From the NCBI GenBank assembly GCA_944389585.1, contig CALXMW010000007.1, positions 1 through 64,000 of the forward strand: DNA of 64,000 bases. The letters are read 5' to 3'. The DNA is from an uncultured Kiritimatiellota bacterium. GTDB lineage: Bacteria; Verrucomicrobiota; Kiritimatiellia; RFP12; DVOR01. Below are positions 27,862-34,860 of this stretch, piece by piece. The notes beneath the pieces are model-generated. The model worked only from the letters and a program-made list of their open reading frames with translations. It made no database searches and was not told where the DNA came from. A program made the translations under genes and the position numbers. Position 1 is the first letter of the stretch. Every line of letters starts with the position of its first letter.

Positions 27862-30117
27862 TCAGTTCTCGCCTTTCGTATGATACCTTCCGCCGACCTT
27901 CCGGCGCTCAACCTCTTTGTCGCTCAATTCCCCATAGTCCGTGATCAGCAGGCGGCCGGTGCGGTGTTTGGTGAGCACGGCGACGGAATTGCCGTGGATG
28001 AGGTAGAGCTTGGAGCGGGAGCGGTCGTGCTTGTAGGCCTCGCCTTCTTGGAGGGTGTCGACGAGGGTGTCCTTGGCCTTGGGGTGTTTGGCGAGGATGT
28101 GGGCGAGGCCATGGCCGCCGGCGAAGGCGTTGTCTTTGTTGCCGGGCTCGCCGTAGTCGATACCAATCCAGCCGGTGTCTTGGCGGTAAAGGGCTTTGGG
28201 CACGGAGCCTCCGCGCTTGGCCATGAGGTGGGTGACGACGCTGCGGGCACGCGCGGCGTTGGCCTTGGGGTCGGCGGCAAGCTTGGTCTCATCGAAGGTG
28301 CCGTGGGCGTCGCGCTTGGAGGGTGTCTCACCTTCGCGTTGGTGGGTGCCGGGGTGATTGGTCTCGGAGAACTTGCCGTTTTCGTCGCGCTTGTATTCCC
28401 GGGGGGCGCGGTTGGAGGCGGCTGTCGCCGCCGGTGAATCGTAAATCGTGAATCGCGAATCGTCTCGGGGTGGGGCTTCGCCCCACGCCCCTTCGGTTTG
28501 CCTGTCGCGGGACGCGGCACGATTCGCGATTCGCGATTCACCATTCGCGCTTTCCGCGGCGAAGGTGTCGTCGAGGAGGGTGCGGATCTGGGCGGCGAGG
28601 GCGGGGTCTTCGGGGAGAAGCTCGGGGAGGCGCGCGGCGAGGGCGCGGGCGGCCTCGGGGGAGGGGTCGGAGAGGAGGCTTTGCAGGGCCTCGGCAAGGG
28701 GAGCGCAGTCGCTTTGCAATGCCTCTGCGAGGGCGGCGACCTGCGTCGCCGGAGAATCGTGAATCGTGAATCGCGAATCGTCTCGGGGTGGGGCTTTGCC
28801 CCACGCCCCTTCGGTCTGACCGTCGCGGGACGCGGCACGATTCGCGATTAGCGATTCACGATTCGCGAAGGGGAGCGCGCCGAAGGCGGGCACCCCGCCC
28901 GCTCCCGCGGGCTCCAGCGCATACCCGGTGCGTTCCTGGAGCTCGGCCTGGGTGACGCGGTAGCCGGCCTGGACGGCTTTGGCGGCGAGGTCGAAGACCT
29001 CGGCGGGGCCGGGGGCGGGCTCGGTCTCGAAGTCGAAGGCGGCGAGGTGGGGGCGGCCGGGGAAGGCGCGGTCGAGGAGGGTGTCGGTGACGGTGCGGTT
29101 GAGGGCGGTGGCGACGGCGGCGGCGTCGCGGCGGACGATGGTGCGCCAGGTCTCCTCGTGGGCGTCGGTGGCGCCCTGGCCGATGCCGGTGGCGCCGGTG
29201 AGGGAGGTGAGCATGCCGCCGGTGGCCATGAGGACGATGAGGCGCTGCTGGTGATCGAGGAAGGCGGTGAAGGGGTCGGTGCCGCGGGCCTCGTGGGCGT
29301 AGGAGACGAGGGAGCCGGCGGGGAGGGCGCCGGAGCCGCCATCGGCGACCTGGGTGGCGGCGGCACAGTAGTCGGAGACGCGGGCGGGGTCCATGTCGGG
29401 CGGCATGGTGATGATGACGGGGGGGATGCCGTAGCGCTCGAGGAAGCGGCCCCAGGCCTTTTCGCCTAGTGCGTTGCGCAGGAAGATGGGCATGGCGGGA
29501 TAGTCGATGTGGCGGGTGCGCAACAGGGTGACGATCTCGCCTTCGGGGACGGGGTCGAGGCTGCCGAAGTCGAGGGTCTCGTCGGCGGAGGGGTTCCAGT
29601 GCCAGAGGCCGGTGACGAGGTCGCGGCAGAGGTTCCAGGCGTTGAGGAGCTCGAAGCCGGCGAGGCCCAGGCCGTCGTCGCTCCAGAGGGGACGGACGTG
29701 GGCGTGGCCGCGGAAGAAGGCGGAGGCGAGGCGCTCGATGGCGGGGAAGAGGTTGCGCTCCTCGGCCTGGCCGTAGACCTGCTCAAGGAAGGCGGCCTGC
29801 TCGTCGGCCAAGGCTTGGTCGAAGCCTTTGGCGCGGGCGGCGGCCTTGGGGCGGATGGTCCAATCGAGGTCGACCAGCGCGGAGGCGCGGCGCTCGGCGC
29901 AGATCATGAGCGTGGGGTCGCTCTGCTCGAGGTTCTCGTAGATCCACTGGAGGCGGACGTCGTTGCCGCGGCGGGCGGCGTCGAAGATCATCTGGGCGCG
30001 GCGGATGGTGAGCCCGCGCAGGGGGTTGTAGCTCTCGAGGAAGGCGTTGGCCTCGCGGTCGTGGCGGGTACGCACCGCGGTGGGCAGGACGACGGGTCTG
30101 GCGGGTTTGGTTTTCAT
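27862..30117 (-). CDS. Portal protein (Mu gp29/DUF935-like) fused to a nuclease-like toxin domain
   Basis: 751 residues. The portal domain (1 to about 416) has the DUF935 layout, with IRRAQMIFDAARRGNDVRLQ near the N-terminus, HWNPSADETLDFGSLDPVPE and GRFLERYGIPPVIITMP. Two heptamer elements encode in-frame linkers (about 417-455 and 523-561) on either side of a helical segment. The C-terminus (about 600-751, with GWIGIDYGEPGNKDNAFAGG, LAHILAKHPKAKDTL and SKLYLIHGNSVAVLTKHRTG) matches the pattern of phage Barnase-EndoU-ColicinE5/D-RelE-like nucleases, including the G-H-G-L-aHI motif. A portal-linked nuclease could be delivered with DNA. Upstream gene overlaps by four bases. Confidence 0.8.
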   Translation of the reverse strand: MKTKPARPVVLPTAVRTRHDREANAFLESYNPLRGLTIRRAQMIFDAARRGNDVRLQWIYENLEQSDPTLMICAERRASALVDLDWTIRPKAAARAKGFDQALADEQAAFLEQVYGQAEERNLFPAIERLASAFFRGHAHVRPLWSDDGLGLAGFELLNAWNLCRDLVTGLWHWNPSADETLDFGSLDPVPEGEIVTLLRTRHIDYPAMPIFLRNALGEKAWGRFLERYGIPPVIITMPPDMDPARVSDYCAAATQVADGGSGALPAGSLVSYAHEARGTDPFTAFLDHQQRLIVLMATGGMLTSLTGATGIGQGATDAHEETWRTIVRRDAAAVATALNRTVTDTLLDRAFPGRPHLAAFDFETEPAPGPAEVFDLAAKAVQAGYRVTQAELQERTGYALEPAGAGGVPAFGALPFANRESLIANRAASRDGQTEGAWGKAPPRDDSRFTIHDSPATQVAALAEALQSDCAPLAEALQSLLSDPSPEAARALAARLPELLPEDPALAAQIRTLLDDTFAAESANGESRIANRAASRDRQTEGAWGEAPPRDDSRFTIYDSPAATAASNRAPREYKRDENGKFSETNHPGTHQREGETPSKRDAHGTFDETKLAADPKANAARARSVVTHLMAKRGGSVPKALYRQDTGWIGIDYGEPGNKDNAFAGGHGLAHILAKHPKAKDTLVDTLQEGEAYKHDRSRSKLYLIHGNSVAVLTKHRTGRLLITDYGELSDKEVERRKVGGRYHTKGEN
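28434..28549. repeat. Heptamer palindromic element in the portal gene (second)
   Basis: Complete copy with GGGGCTTCGCCCC loop and GTCGCGGGACGCGGCAC spacer; nearly the same as the copies at 28753 and 8033. Confidence 0.88.
28753..28867. repeat. Heptamer palindromic element in the portal gene (first)
   Basis: Complete copy with GGGGCTTTGCCCC loop; in-frame, encoding NRAASRDGQTEGAWGKAPP between heptapeptide repeats. Confidence 0.88.
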
Positions 30118-31394
30118 AGGTCTTCAAGGCTCCCACGGAAACGGAAGGGACGGGGCAGGAAGTCGCAGCCGCGGCGCTCGGCGGCGTGGATGAGGAGGGC
30201 GAGGGCGGAGGTGCGGTCGCTGTGGCCGTCCTCGGAGCGGGGGGCGGCGTAGGTGACGGTGCCGCCGGCGCTGACGTTGCGCTGGACGGCGTGGAGGTCC
30301 TCGCGCAGGTCGCGGTCGGCGGGGATGCGCAGCGCCTTGTCCTCGAAGCGGCGGCGGAGGGCGGCATAGAGCTCGCCCTTGCTCTTGGCGGTGAAGGTGA
30401 CGGGCTCGACGCGCCCGCCGAGGCGGCGACGGGCCTCCTCGGCCAGCATGGCGCCGATGCCGGTGGCGTCCACCGCGATGCGCCGCACGCGCGGGTCCGC
30501 GCCGATGGCGCAAAGGCATTGCAACTGCTCGGCAAAGGGTTTGCGGCGGAGCGTCTCGACCCGCACCAGGTGCAGGACGCCGGCCACCAGCGCGCCGACC
30601 ATGATGACGGAGAGGTCTTTGCTCCGGCCCACGTCCATGCCCACATAGAGCGGCGCGTCGCCGGGCGCGGGCCGGATGGCGGGTACCTCGCAGGCGGAGA
30701 TGAGGTCGTAGGGCAGGAGGACGGAGGAGGAATCGATGAACTCGCAGAGATACTCCTGCGCCCAGATGTCGGGGTCGTCGACGCCGGCGCGGAGCTCGTC
30801 GAGGTCGACGGGCAGCCCCTGTGCCTTGGCGTCGATGATGGTGACCTTGTGCTTGGAATAGGCGGGGTTCTTGAACCAAAGGTCGGCGAACTTGTTGCCC
30901 ATGCCCTTGGGGGTGGAGACGACGCGGAGGAGTTTGCGGCCGTTGAGGGGGTTGGTGATGGAGGGGTAGATGGCGGCCCAGATGTCCCAGGGCTTCTCGT
31001 GGATGGCGAACTCGTCAAGCACGAGGTTGGCGGAGTAGCCGCGGGCGGTGTCGGGGTTGGCCGGGATGGCGAGGATGCGGCTTTTGTTGGCGAAGGCGAT
31101 CTCGGCGCGGGTCATGAGGGCCTGGCCTTGGCGGAGCTCGTCGTAGGCCTCGATGGCGAGCTTGACGGCCTCGGCCCATTGGCGGGCTTTGCGCATCCAT
31201 TCGATGGCCTGGCGCTCGCCGGCGGAGAGCACCACCCACAGCGCGCCGGGGTGCAGCAGGCAGTGCAGGACGGCCTCGCACGCGGTGGAGAAGCTCTTGC
31301 CCGTCTGGCGGCTCCAAAGCCCGATCTTGAAGCGGGCGGGGTCCTCGACCCAGGCGCGTTGATAGGGCAGGAGGATTTCGTCAAGCAACTTCAT
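30114..31394 (-). CDS. Terminase large subunit (Mu gp28-like)
   Basis: 426 residues from ATG 31394. ATPase part: IGLWSRQTGKSFSTACEAV (Walker A variant SRQTGKS, residues about 28-34) and ANLVLDEFAIHEK (Walker B). Nuclease part with YVGMDVGRSKDLSVIMVG, IAVDATGIGAML and a late Asp (SEDGHSDRTSALAL), an RNase H-like triad. Packages phage DNA. Overlaps both neighbours by four bases. Confidence 0.92.
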   Translation of the reverse strand: MKLLDEILLPYQRAWVEDPARFKIGLWSRQTGKSFSTACEAVLHCLLHPGALWVVLSAGERQAIEWMRKARQWAEAVKLAIEAYDELRQGQALMTRAEIAFANKSRILAIPANPDTARGYSANLVLDEFAIHEKPWDIWAAIYPSITNPLNGRKLLRVVSTPKGMGNKFADLWFKNPAYSKHKVTIIDAKAQGLPVDLDELRAGVDDPDIWAQEYLCEFIDSSSVLLPYDLISACEVPAIRPAPGDAPLYVGMDVGRSKDLSVIMVGALVAGVLHLVRVETLRRKPFAEQLQCLCAIGADPRVRRIAVDATGIGAMLAEEARRRLGGRVEPVTFTAKSKGELYAALRRRFEDKALRIPADRDLREDLHAVQRNVSAGGTVTYAAPRSEDGHSDRTSALALLIHAAERRGCDFLPRPFRFRGSLEDL

Positions 31395-31948
31395 GGCAGG
31401 CCGAAGATGGTTTTGATGCGCGCGAGGCGCTCGGTCTCGGAAAGGGTCTCGTCGGCGGCGACGCCGGTGGCGTCGGCCAGGCGTTTCTCGGCGGCCTCGA
31501 AGCGTTCGCGCCTGAGGGCGAGTTCTTGCCGCTGGAGGTCGAGGCGCTCGGCCTGTTGGCGCTGTTCGGCCAGGCGCAGGCTGGCGGCGTTGATCTTCAC
31601 CGCGGCCTCGACGATCTTGGCGGCGCGGTCGGGGTCGCCGGAGAGGATGGCGTCGTTGGCCAGGGCGAGGTAGGCGTCGGCCGTGCGGGCGTCGAGCGCG
31701 GCGTAGTCGGAGAGGCCTTTGAGCTCCTGACGGGCGGCGATGGCGCGTTCCAGGCGGTGGGTGCCCTCCTGCCGGCGCATCCACGCCTGCCACTCGTAGA
31801 TGGCCGTCTTGCCGACGGTCAGGCCGTATTCCTCGGCGAGCCAGGCGGCGAAGGTGGGCCACGGGACGCCCTTGGAGCGCTCGTAGGCCTCCCAGCGCTG
31901 GGCCTCGGTCAGCGGCGTGTCCCAGGCGTCGTTGCGGCGTTTCTTCAT
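31391..31948 (-). CDS. Terminase small subunit (Mu gp27/DUF3486-like)
   Basis: 185 residues with an N-terminal DNA-binding segment (PWPTFAAWLAEEYGLTVGKT) and a long coiled coil (about 115-165, AEQRQQAERLDLQRQELALR). Immediately upstream of the large subunit. Confidence 0.75.
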   Translation of the reverse strand: MKKRRNDAWDTPLTEAQRWEAYERSKGVPWPTFAAWLAEEYGLTVGKTAIYEWQAWMRRQEGTHRLERAIAARQELKGLSDYAALDARTADAYLALANDAILSGDPDRAAKIVEAAVKINAASLRLAEQRQQAERLDLQRQELALRRERFEAAEKRLADATGVAADETLSETERLARIKTIFGLP

Positions 31949-32283
31949 GGCACGAGCCTCCCGATTGCGGTGTCGAGCTTGCCCTCGATGCGGGTGAGGG
32001 ACTGGTTGATGTGCGGCATTTGGCCCTTGAGCTCGGCGACGTCCTTCTCGGTGGTGGTCAGGCGCATGGAGATGTTGGCGACGGCCTTGGCGTTCTCGGC
32101 CACCTGTTCCTCGAGGTTCTTGCGGAGCAGGGTGCAACTGTCGGGGGCCACCTCCACGCGGTTGGGTTCCAGTTTCACCTCGCGTTTGCGGCCCATGAAG
32201 TAACCGCCGCCGCCCGTGACCAAGAGGCCGATGACCCACAGCAACGCCTGGGTGCCCTCGCTCATGCCGCCCGTGTCAATCAT
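31945..32283 (-). CDS. Membrane-anchored coiled-coil phage protein (DUF2730-like)
   Basis: 112 residues: one N-terminal membrane segment (ALLWVIGLLVTGGGGYFMG), then a coiled coil (KNLEEQVAENAKAVANISMR...). Second Met (MSEGTQ) is also a possible start. Such proteins precede the terminase genes in Mu-like phages. Confidence 0.55.
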   Translation of the reverse strand: MIDTGGMSEGTQALLWVIGLLVTGGGGYFMGRKREVKLEPNRVEVAPDSCTLLRKNLEEQVAENAKAVANISMRLTTTEKDVAELKGQMPHINQSLTRIEGKLDTAIGRLVP

Positions 32284-32537
32284 AACGCCCCCAAGGCCAG
32301 GCGGCCGCGTTCCGTGATCGTAAAGCGCGGGACGTCCGTCAGCGGGTCCTCAAAACGCTCCGCCAAATCTTTCGCCAGCAACGTGTGCAACAACGCGCGC
32401 CGCTCAAGCGACGACAGCAACATCTCGGAAAACGTCCCCGCCTGCTCGGCCAAGGCACCCTCCGACAAACCCGCCCCGCCGGCGCCAACAAGCGCCCGCA
32501 AAGCACCCTTCACAATTGTGGTCTCTCTCGGCGTCAT
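32280..32537 (-). CDS. Small phage protein of the terminase operon
   Basis: 85 residues from ATG 32537 (GGAAAGGAG ribosome site); a GTG at 32573 would add 12 residues. Helical with a winged-helix-like end (VPRFTITERGRLAL). First gene of this late operon. Confidence 0.6.
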   Translation of the reverse strand: MTPRETTIVKGALRALVGAGGAGLSEGALAEQAGTFSEMLLSSLERRALLHTLLAKDLAERFEDPLTDVPRFTITERGRLALGAL

Positions 32538-32559
32538 CCGACACTCCTTTCCTGAATGA

Positions 32560-32640
32560 CGCCAGTATCCCACCTTCCCCCGCCCCCGCCAAGGCCAACT
32601 CCCGCAACTCCCGCAACTTTCTCAAATCTTTGATAAACGC
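32560..32640 (-). promoter_or_regulatory. Putative second late promoter
   Basis: On the minus strand: TTTATCAAAGATTTGAGAAA with dyad TCAAAGATTTGA, GTTGC, then 43 nt later GATACTGG, 22 bp before the ATG. The first late promoter has the matching order (dyad with AGATTTGG, AAAGTTGC, GATACTAGG). Overlaps candidate end-binding sites. Confidence 0.45.
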
Positions 32641-32739
32641 CCCATTTCCCGCCTTCCCATTCTCATTTCCCCCTCCGCCCCAAAATCCCCACAAGTCCTT
32701 CCAATTCCGCCCTCTTCCGCCCTCTTCCCCATTCTCGCC
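32619..32739. promoter_or_regulatory. Candidate right-end transposase binding sites
   Basis: Inverted copies of the left-end motifs: complement of 32619-32636 (TTATCAA-N5-TGAGAA), of 32649-32666 (ATGAGAATGGGAAGGCGG) and of 32717-32739 (GAGAATGGGGAAGAGGG). The region between the first terminase-operon gene and the phage end (32538-32755) has no gene. Confidence 0.45.
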
Positions 32740-32755
32740 GCCCTTGAACTAGGCC

Positions 32756-32760
32756 AGGGT
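32756..32760. repeat. Right 5-bp target-site duplication AGGGT
   Basis: Matches 596-600; see that entry for the reasoning. Confidence 0.88.
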
Positions 32761-33087
32761 AATCATGTGGTCACCATCACGGGTTCTTGGAACTCGGGCG
32801 CTAGGCGTTGGGATGTCGAAATGACGATTGACGGGAATCCCGTTGCGTGGAGCCAAAACGAGGGCCAACAGCAGATTCGCCCTGAAAGCAACGCGCTTAC
32901 GCTGACCTTCCATTCCCAGGAGAATGCTTGGTCGCTCAAGGAAGTCGCTGTTTATGACGGCTTGCTTTCTCAGGAGCAGATTGATTATCTCAGCGAAAAA
33001 GAGGTTGCCGTCCTCCCCGAGCCGACGGCGTTGGCGCTGCTCGCCCTGGGCGTGGCCGGCGTGGCCCTCCGCCGCCGCGCGGCCTAA
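32761..33087 (+). pseudogene. PEP-CTERM surface protein, C-terminal half
   Basis: 108 codons that continue the frame of 241-600 (NHVVTITGSWNSGARRWDVE...). LamG-like strands are followed by LPEPTALALLALGVAGVAL and an Arg cluster, the PEP-CTERM exosortase tail, nearly the same as in the proteins at 50016-50675 and 61351-62022. Separated from its promoter and signal peptide by the prophage, it cannot be made as an exported protein. Confidence 0.9.
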
Positions 33088-33100
33088 GCGCCTTGCCCAA

Positions 33101-33142
33101 AGACAAAGAAGCCCCCGGAGCCCCGGGGGCTTCTTTGTCTTT
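33101..33142. terminator. Bidirectional terminator
   Basis: AAGACAAAGAAGCCCCCGG facing CCGGGGGCTTCTTTGTCTT: a stem of about 19 bp with T-rich ends on both strands, between convergent genes. Confidence 0.8.
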
Positions 33143-33150
33143 GGCGCGGG

Positions 33151-33846
33151 TCAGAGCCAGTCGGCGGGGCGCGAGTCGTCGCGGACTTGGTAGCCTTGGG
33201 CGGGGCGGAGGCGGTGCCCGCGGAGGCGCTTGATGAGGGTGAAGAAGGCCGGGTCGGCGTCTTTGGCCTGGGCGAGCAGGCGGAAGGCCTGGCGGTCGCT
33301 GATGCGGTGGCGTTTGGCGAGGGCGGCGACGGGGATGGGGCGATTGGGGCGCTTGGGGTCGGGGAGGTGGGCCCAGTCTTGGACGAGGCGGCGGTCGCGC
33401 TCGGGGAGGGCGCCTAGGCGTTGGTCGAAGGCGGCGGTGAGGGTGTCCTGGCGGGTGGCGAGGGAGTCTAGGCGGCGCTGGGCGTCGTGTGCGGCGGCGT
33501 TGGGGTGGGCGCGGCAGGCGGGCTCCTGTCCGCAGGGGCAGGGGGCGCCCGGGGCGAGGGGGCGGACGGGGCGGCCCCAGGCTTCCTCGGCCCGGCGGGC
33601 CCAGGCGCGGAGGTCGCGGGGCTCGGGGGCGAGCCAGGGGCCCGGCGCGCCGGGGGCGAGGAGGAGGCAGCGCGCGGGGGCGTCGGGGCCGAGGGCGGCG
33701 ACGGCGCGGAGGACGTCCGCGAGCCCCCGGGGGCGGAGGGCGGCGGGGTCTTCGCCTTCGGGGGCGTAGGGGCAGGGGTGGGGGACGAGGCGCGGGGGCG
33801 GGCCGGGGTCGTCGGGGCGGTCGATGAGGTAGGGTTCGTCTTCCAT
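33151..33846 (-). CDS. Hypothetical protein with sigma-region-4-like C-terminus
   Basis: 231 residues. Pro/Arg-rich N-terminus; CPCGQEPACRAHPNAAAHD resembles a small metal-binding site; the C-terminal third (ALPERDRRLVQDWAHL... PVAALAKRHRISDRQAFRLL) looks like a helix-turn-helix. Downstream partner of the 33853-34611 gene. Not recognised. Confidence 0.55.
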   Translation of the reverse strand: MEDEPYLIDRPDDPGPPPRLVPHPCPYAPEGEDPAALRPRGLADVLRAVAALGPDAPARCLLLAPGAPGPWLAPEPRDLRAWARRAEEAWGRPVRPLAPGAPCPCGQEPACRAHPNAAAHDAQRRLDSLATRQDTLTAAFDQRLGALPERDRRLVQDWAHLPDPKRPNRPIPVAALAKRHRISDRQAFRLLAQAKDADPAFFTLIKRLRGHRLRPAQGYQVRDDSRPADWL

Positions 33847-33852
33847 GGCGCT

Positions 33853-34611
33853 TCAGCAGGCGTGGTCGATGAGGGCGGCGAGGGCGGAGAGGGTGTGGGG
33901 GCTGAGGGCGGCGAGGAGGTCGCCGCCGCGGTGGAGCTCGGCGACGAAGGCGGCGCCGGGTTTGGCGCCCGGGGGGCGGATGAGGAGGGTGAGGCGCTGG
34001 AGGCGCTCGGGCCAGGGCTCGGCGGCGTCGAAGCCGTCGCCGTCCCAGCGGAGCTCGCCGCGGGCGCCGCCGAGGCCGGGCTCGCGCCAGGCGAGGGCTT
34101 TGAGGCGGAGCTCGGCCCAGGGGGCGTTGGGTGCGCCGGGGCGGCGGTCTTGGGGGGAGAGGAGGCGGAGGCGGTCGGGGTCGAGGGGGAGGGTTTGGAA
34201 GGGGGCGGCGGGGCGGCGCCCGGGGAAGAGGGTGCCGTTGAGGGCGGCGAGGAAGGCGGGGAGGGCGTCTTGGCGGGGGGTGGCGGCGTAGAGGAGGCCG
34301 TGGCGCCAGTCCGCGAGGAGGAGGGCGGCGGCGCGCGGGGTGAAGCGGATGGTGCCGGGGCGGCCGTGCTCGTAGGTGGCGGCGCGTTTGGGGCGGGGGG
34401 CGGCGTGGAGGAAGGCGCAGAGCCAGGCGCCGGGGGCGGTGGGGCGGATGATGGGGTGGAGGTCCGGGGTGAGGGCGTCGCGGATGGCGGCGGTGAGGCG
34501 GGCCTGCCCGGCGGGGGCCTCGGGGGGTTGGAAGGCATCGGGGAGGGCGAGGCAGCGGTAACGGCGGCGGGGGCGCATGAGGATGCGGGGAAGGGCGGGG
34601 TCTTCGGGCAT
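33853..34611 (-). CDS. Hypothetical protein
   Basis: 252 residues, Arg/Pro/Ala-rich, no signal peptide, no recognised motif. It reads as soluble alpha/beta. Ends 6 bp before the next leftward gene, so the two form an operon divergent from pflB. A TTGTGCC-N14-GGCACAA inverted repeat lies upstream (about 34698-34725). Confidence 0.5.
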   Translation of the reverse strand: MPEDPALPRILMRPRRRYRCLALPDAFQPPEAPAGQARLTAAIRDALTPDLHPIIRPTAPGAWLCAFLHAAPRPKRAATYEHGRPGTIRFTPRAAALLLADWRHGLLYAATPRQDALPAFLAALNGTLFPGRRPAAPFQTLPLDPDRLRLLSPQDRRPGAPNAPWAELRLKALAWREPGLGGARGELRWDGDGFDAAEPWPERLQRLTLLIRPPGAKPGAAFVAELHRGGDLLAALSPHTLSALAALIDHAC

Positions 34612-34751
34612 GGCGGTGTCTCCTGGGTAAGCTTCCGTGCGGGTGGTTCGGGGGCATTGTAGCACATCCTGGGTCGGGGCGCTTTTGCGGCGTATGTTGT
34701 GCCAATGGCGCATGGGGGGCACAATATTTTGTGTCCCGTGGTGGGGCGGGC

Positions 34752-34781
34752 TTGACAGGCGCAAATTGTATTTGGTACAGT
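34752..34781 (+). promoter_or_regulatory. pflB promoter
   Basis: TTGACA (34752-34757), 18-nt spacer, TACAGT (34776-34781), 80 bp before the ATG. Confidence 0.65.
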
Positions 34782-34860
34782 TTGGGCACTTTCTCGGCTG
34801 ATTGCGGCGGGGTTCCGCCGGGGCCGGGAGCAGATTGGAAACACGGCAAAGGAGGGCATC

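Larger units (their letters stand above)
601..32755 (-). mobile_element. Mu-like transposable prophage (32,155 bp)
   Basis: The element contains a MuA-type transposase, MuB-type ATPase, Gam, gpI-type protease/scaffold, capsid, portal, terminase and tail genes. It is bounded by AGGGT duplications and splits a host gene whose halves rejoin in frame. The left end begins TGTATT, as in Mu; the right end reads GGCC instead of the expected CA. Its order differs from Mu: terminase and portal lie at the right end, regulators and transposition genes in the middle, and the remaining head and tail genes to the left. No clear inactivating lesion is visible except a possible late frameshift in the last gene (755-2083), so it may be functional. 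Confidence 0.92.

Noticed and set aside
28434..28867. CRISPR-like look of the heptamer arrays
   Set aside because: Units are 7 bp with no spacers, arms are inverted, and no cas gene is present.
5756..28867. REP elements mobilised by a RAYT transposase
   Set aside because: The stem-loops lack the GTAG-type foot and no HUH tyrosine transposase is encoded here.
34698..34725. Rex or FNR site before pflB (TTGTGCC-N14-GGCACAA)
   Set aside because: Spacing between half sites is much longer than in Rex (8) or FNR (4) sites; it may belong to the divergent gene.
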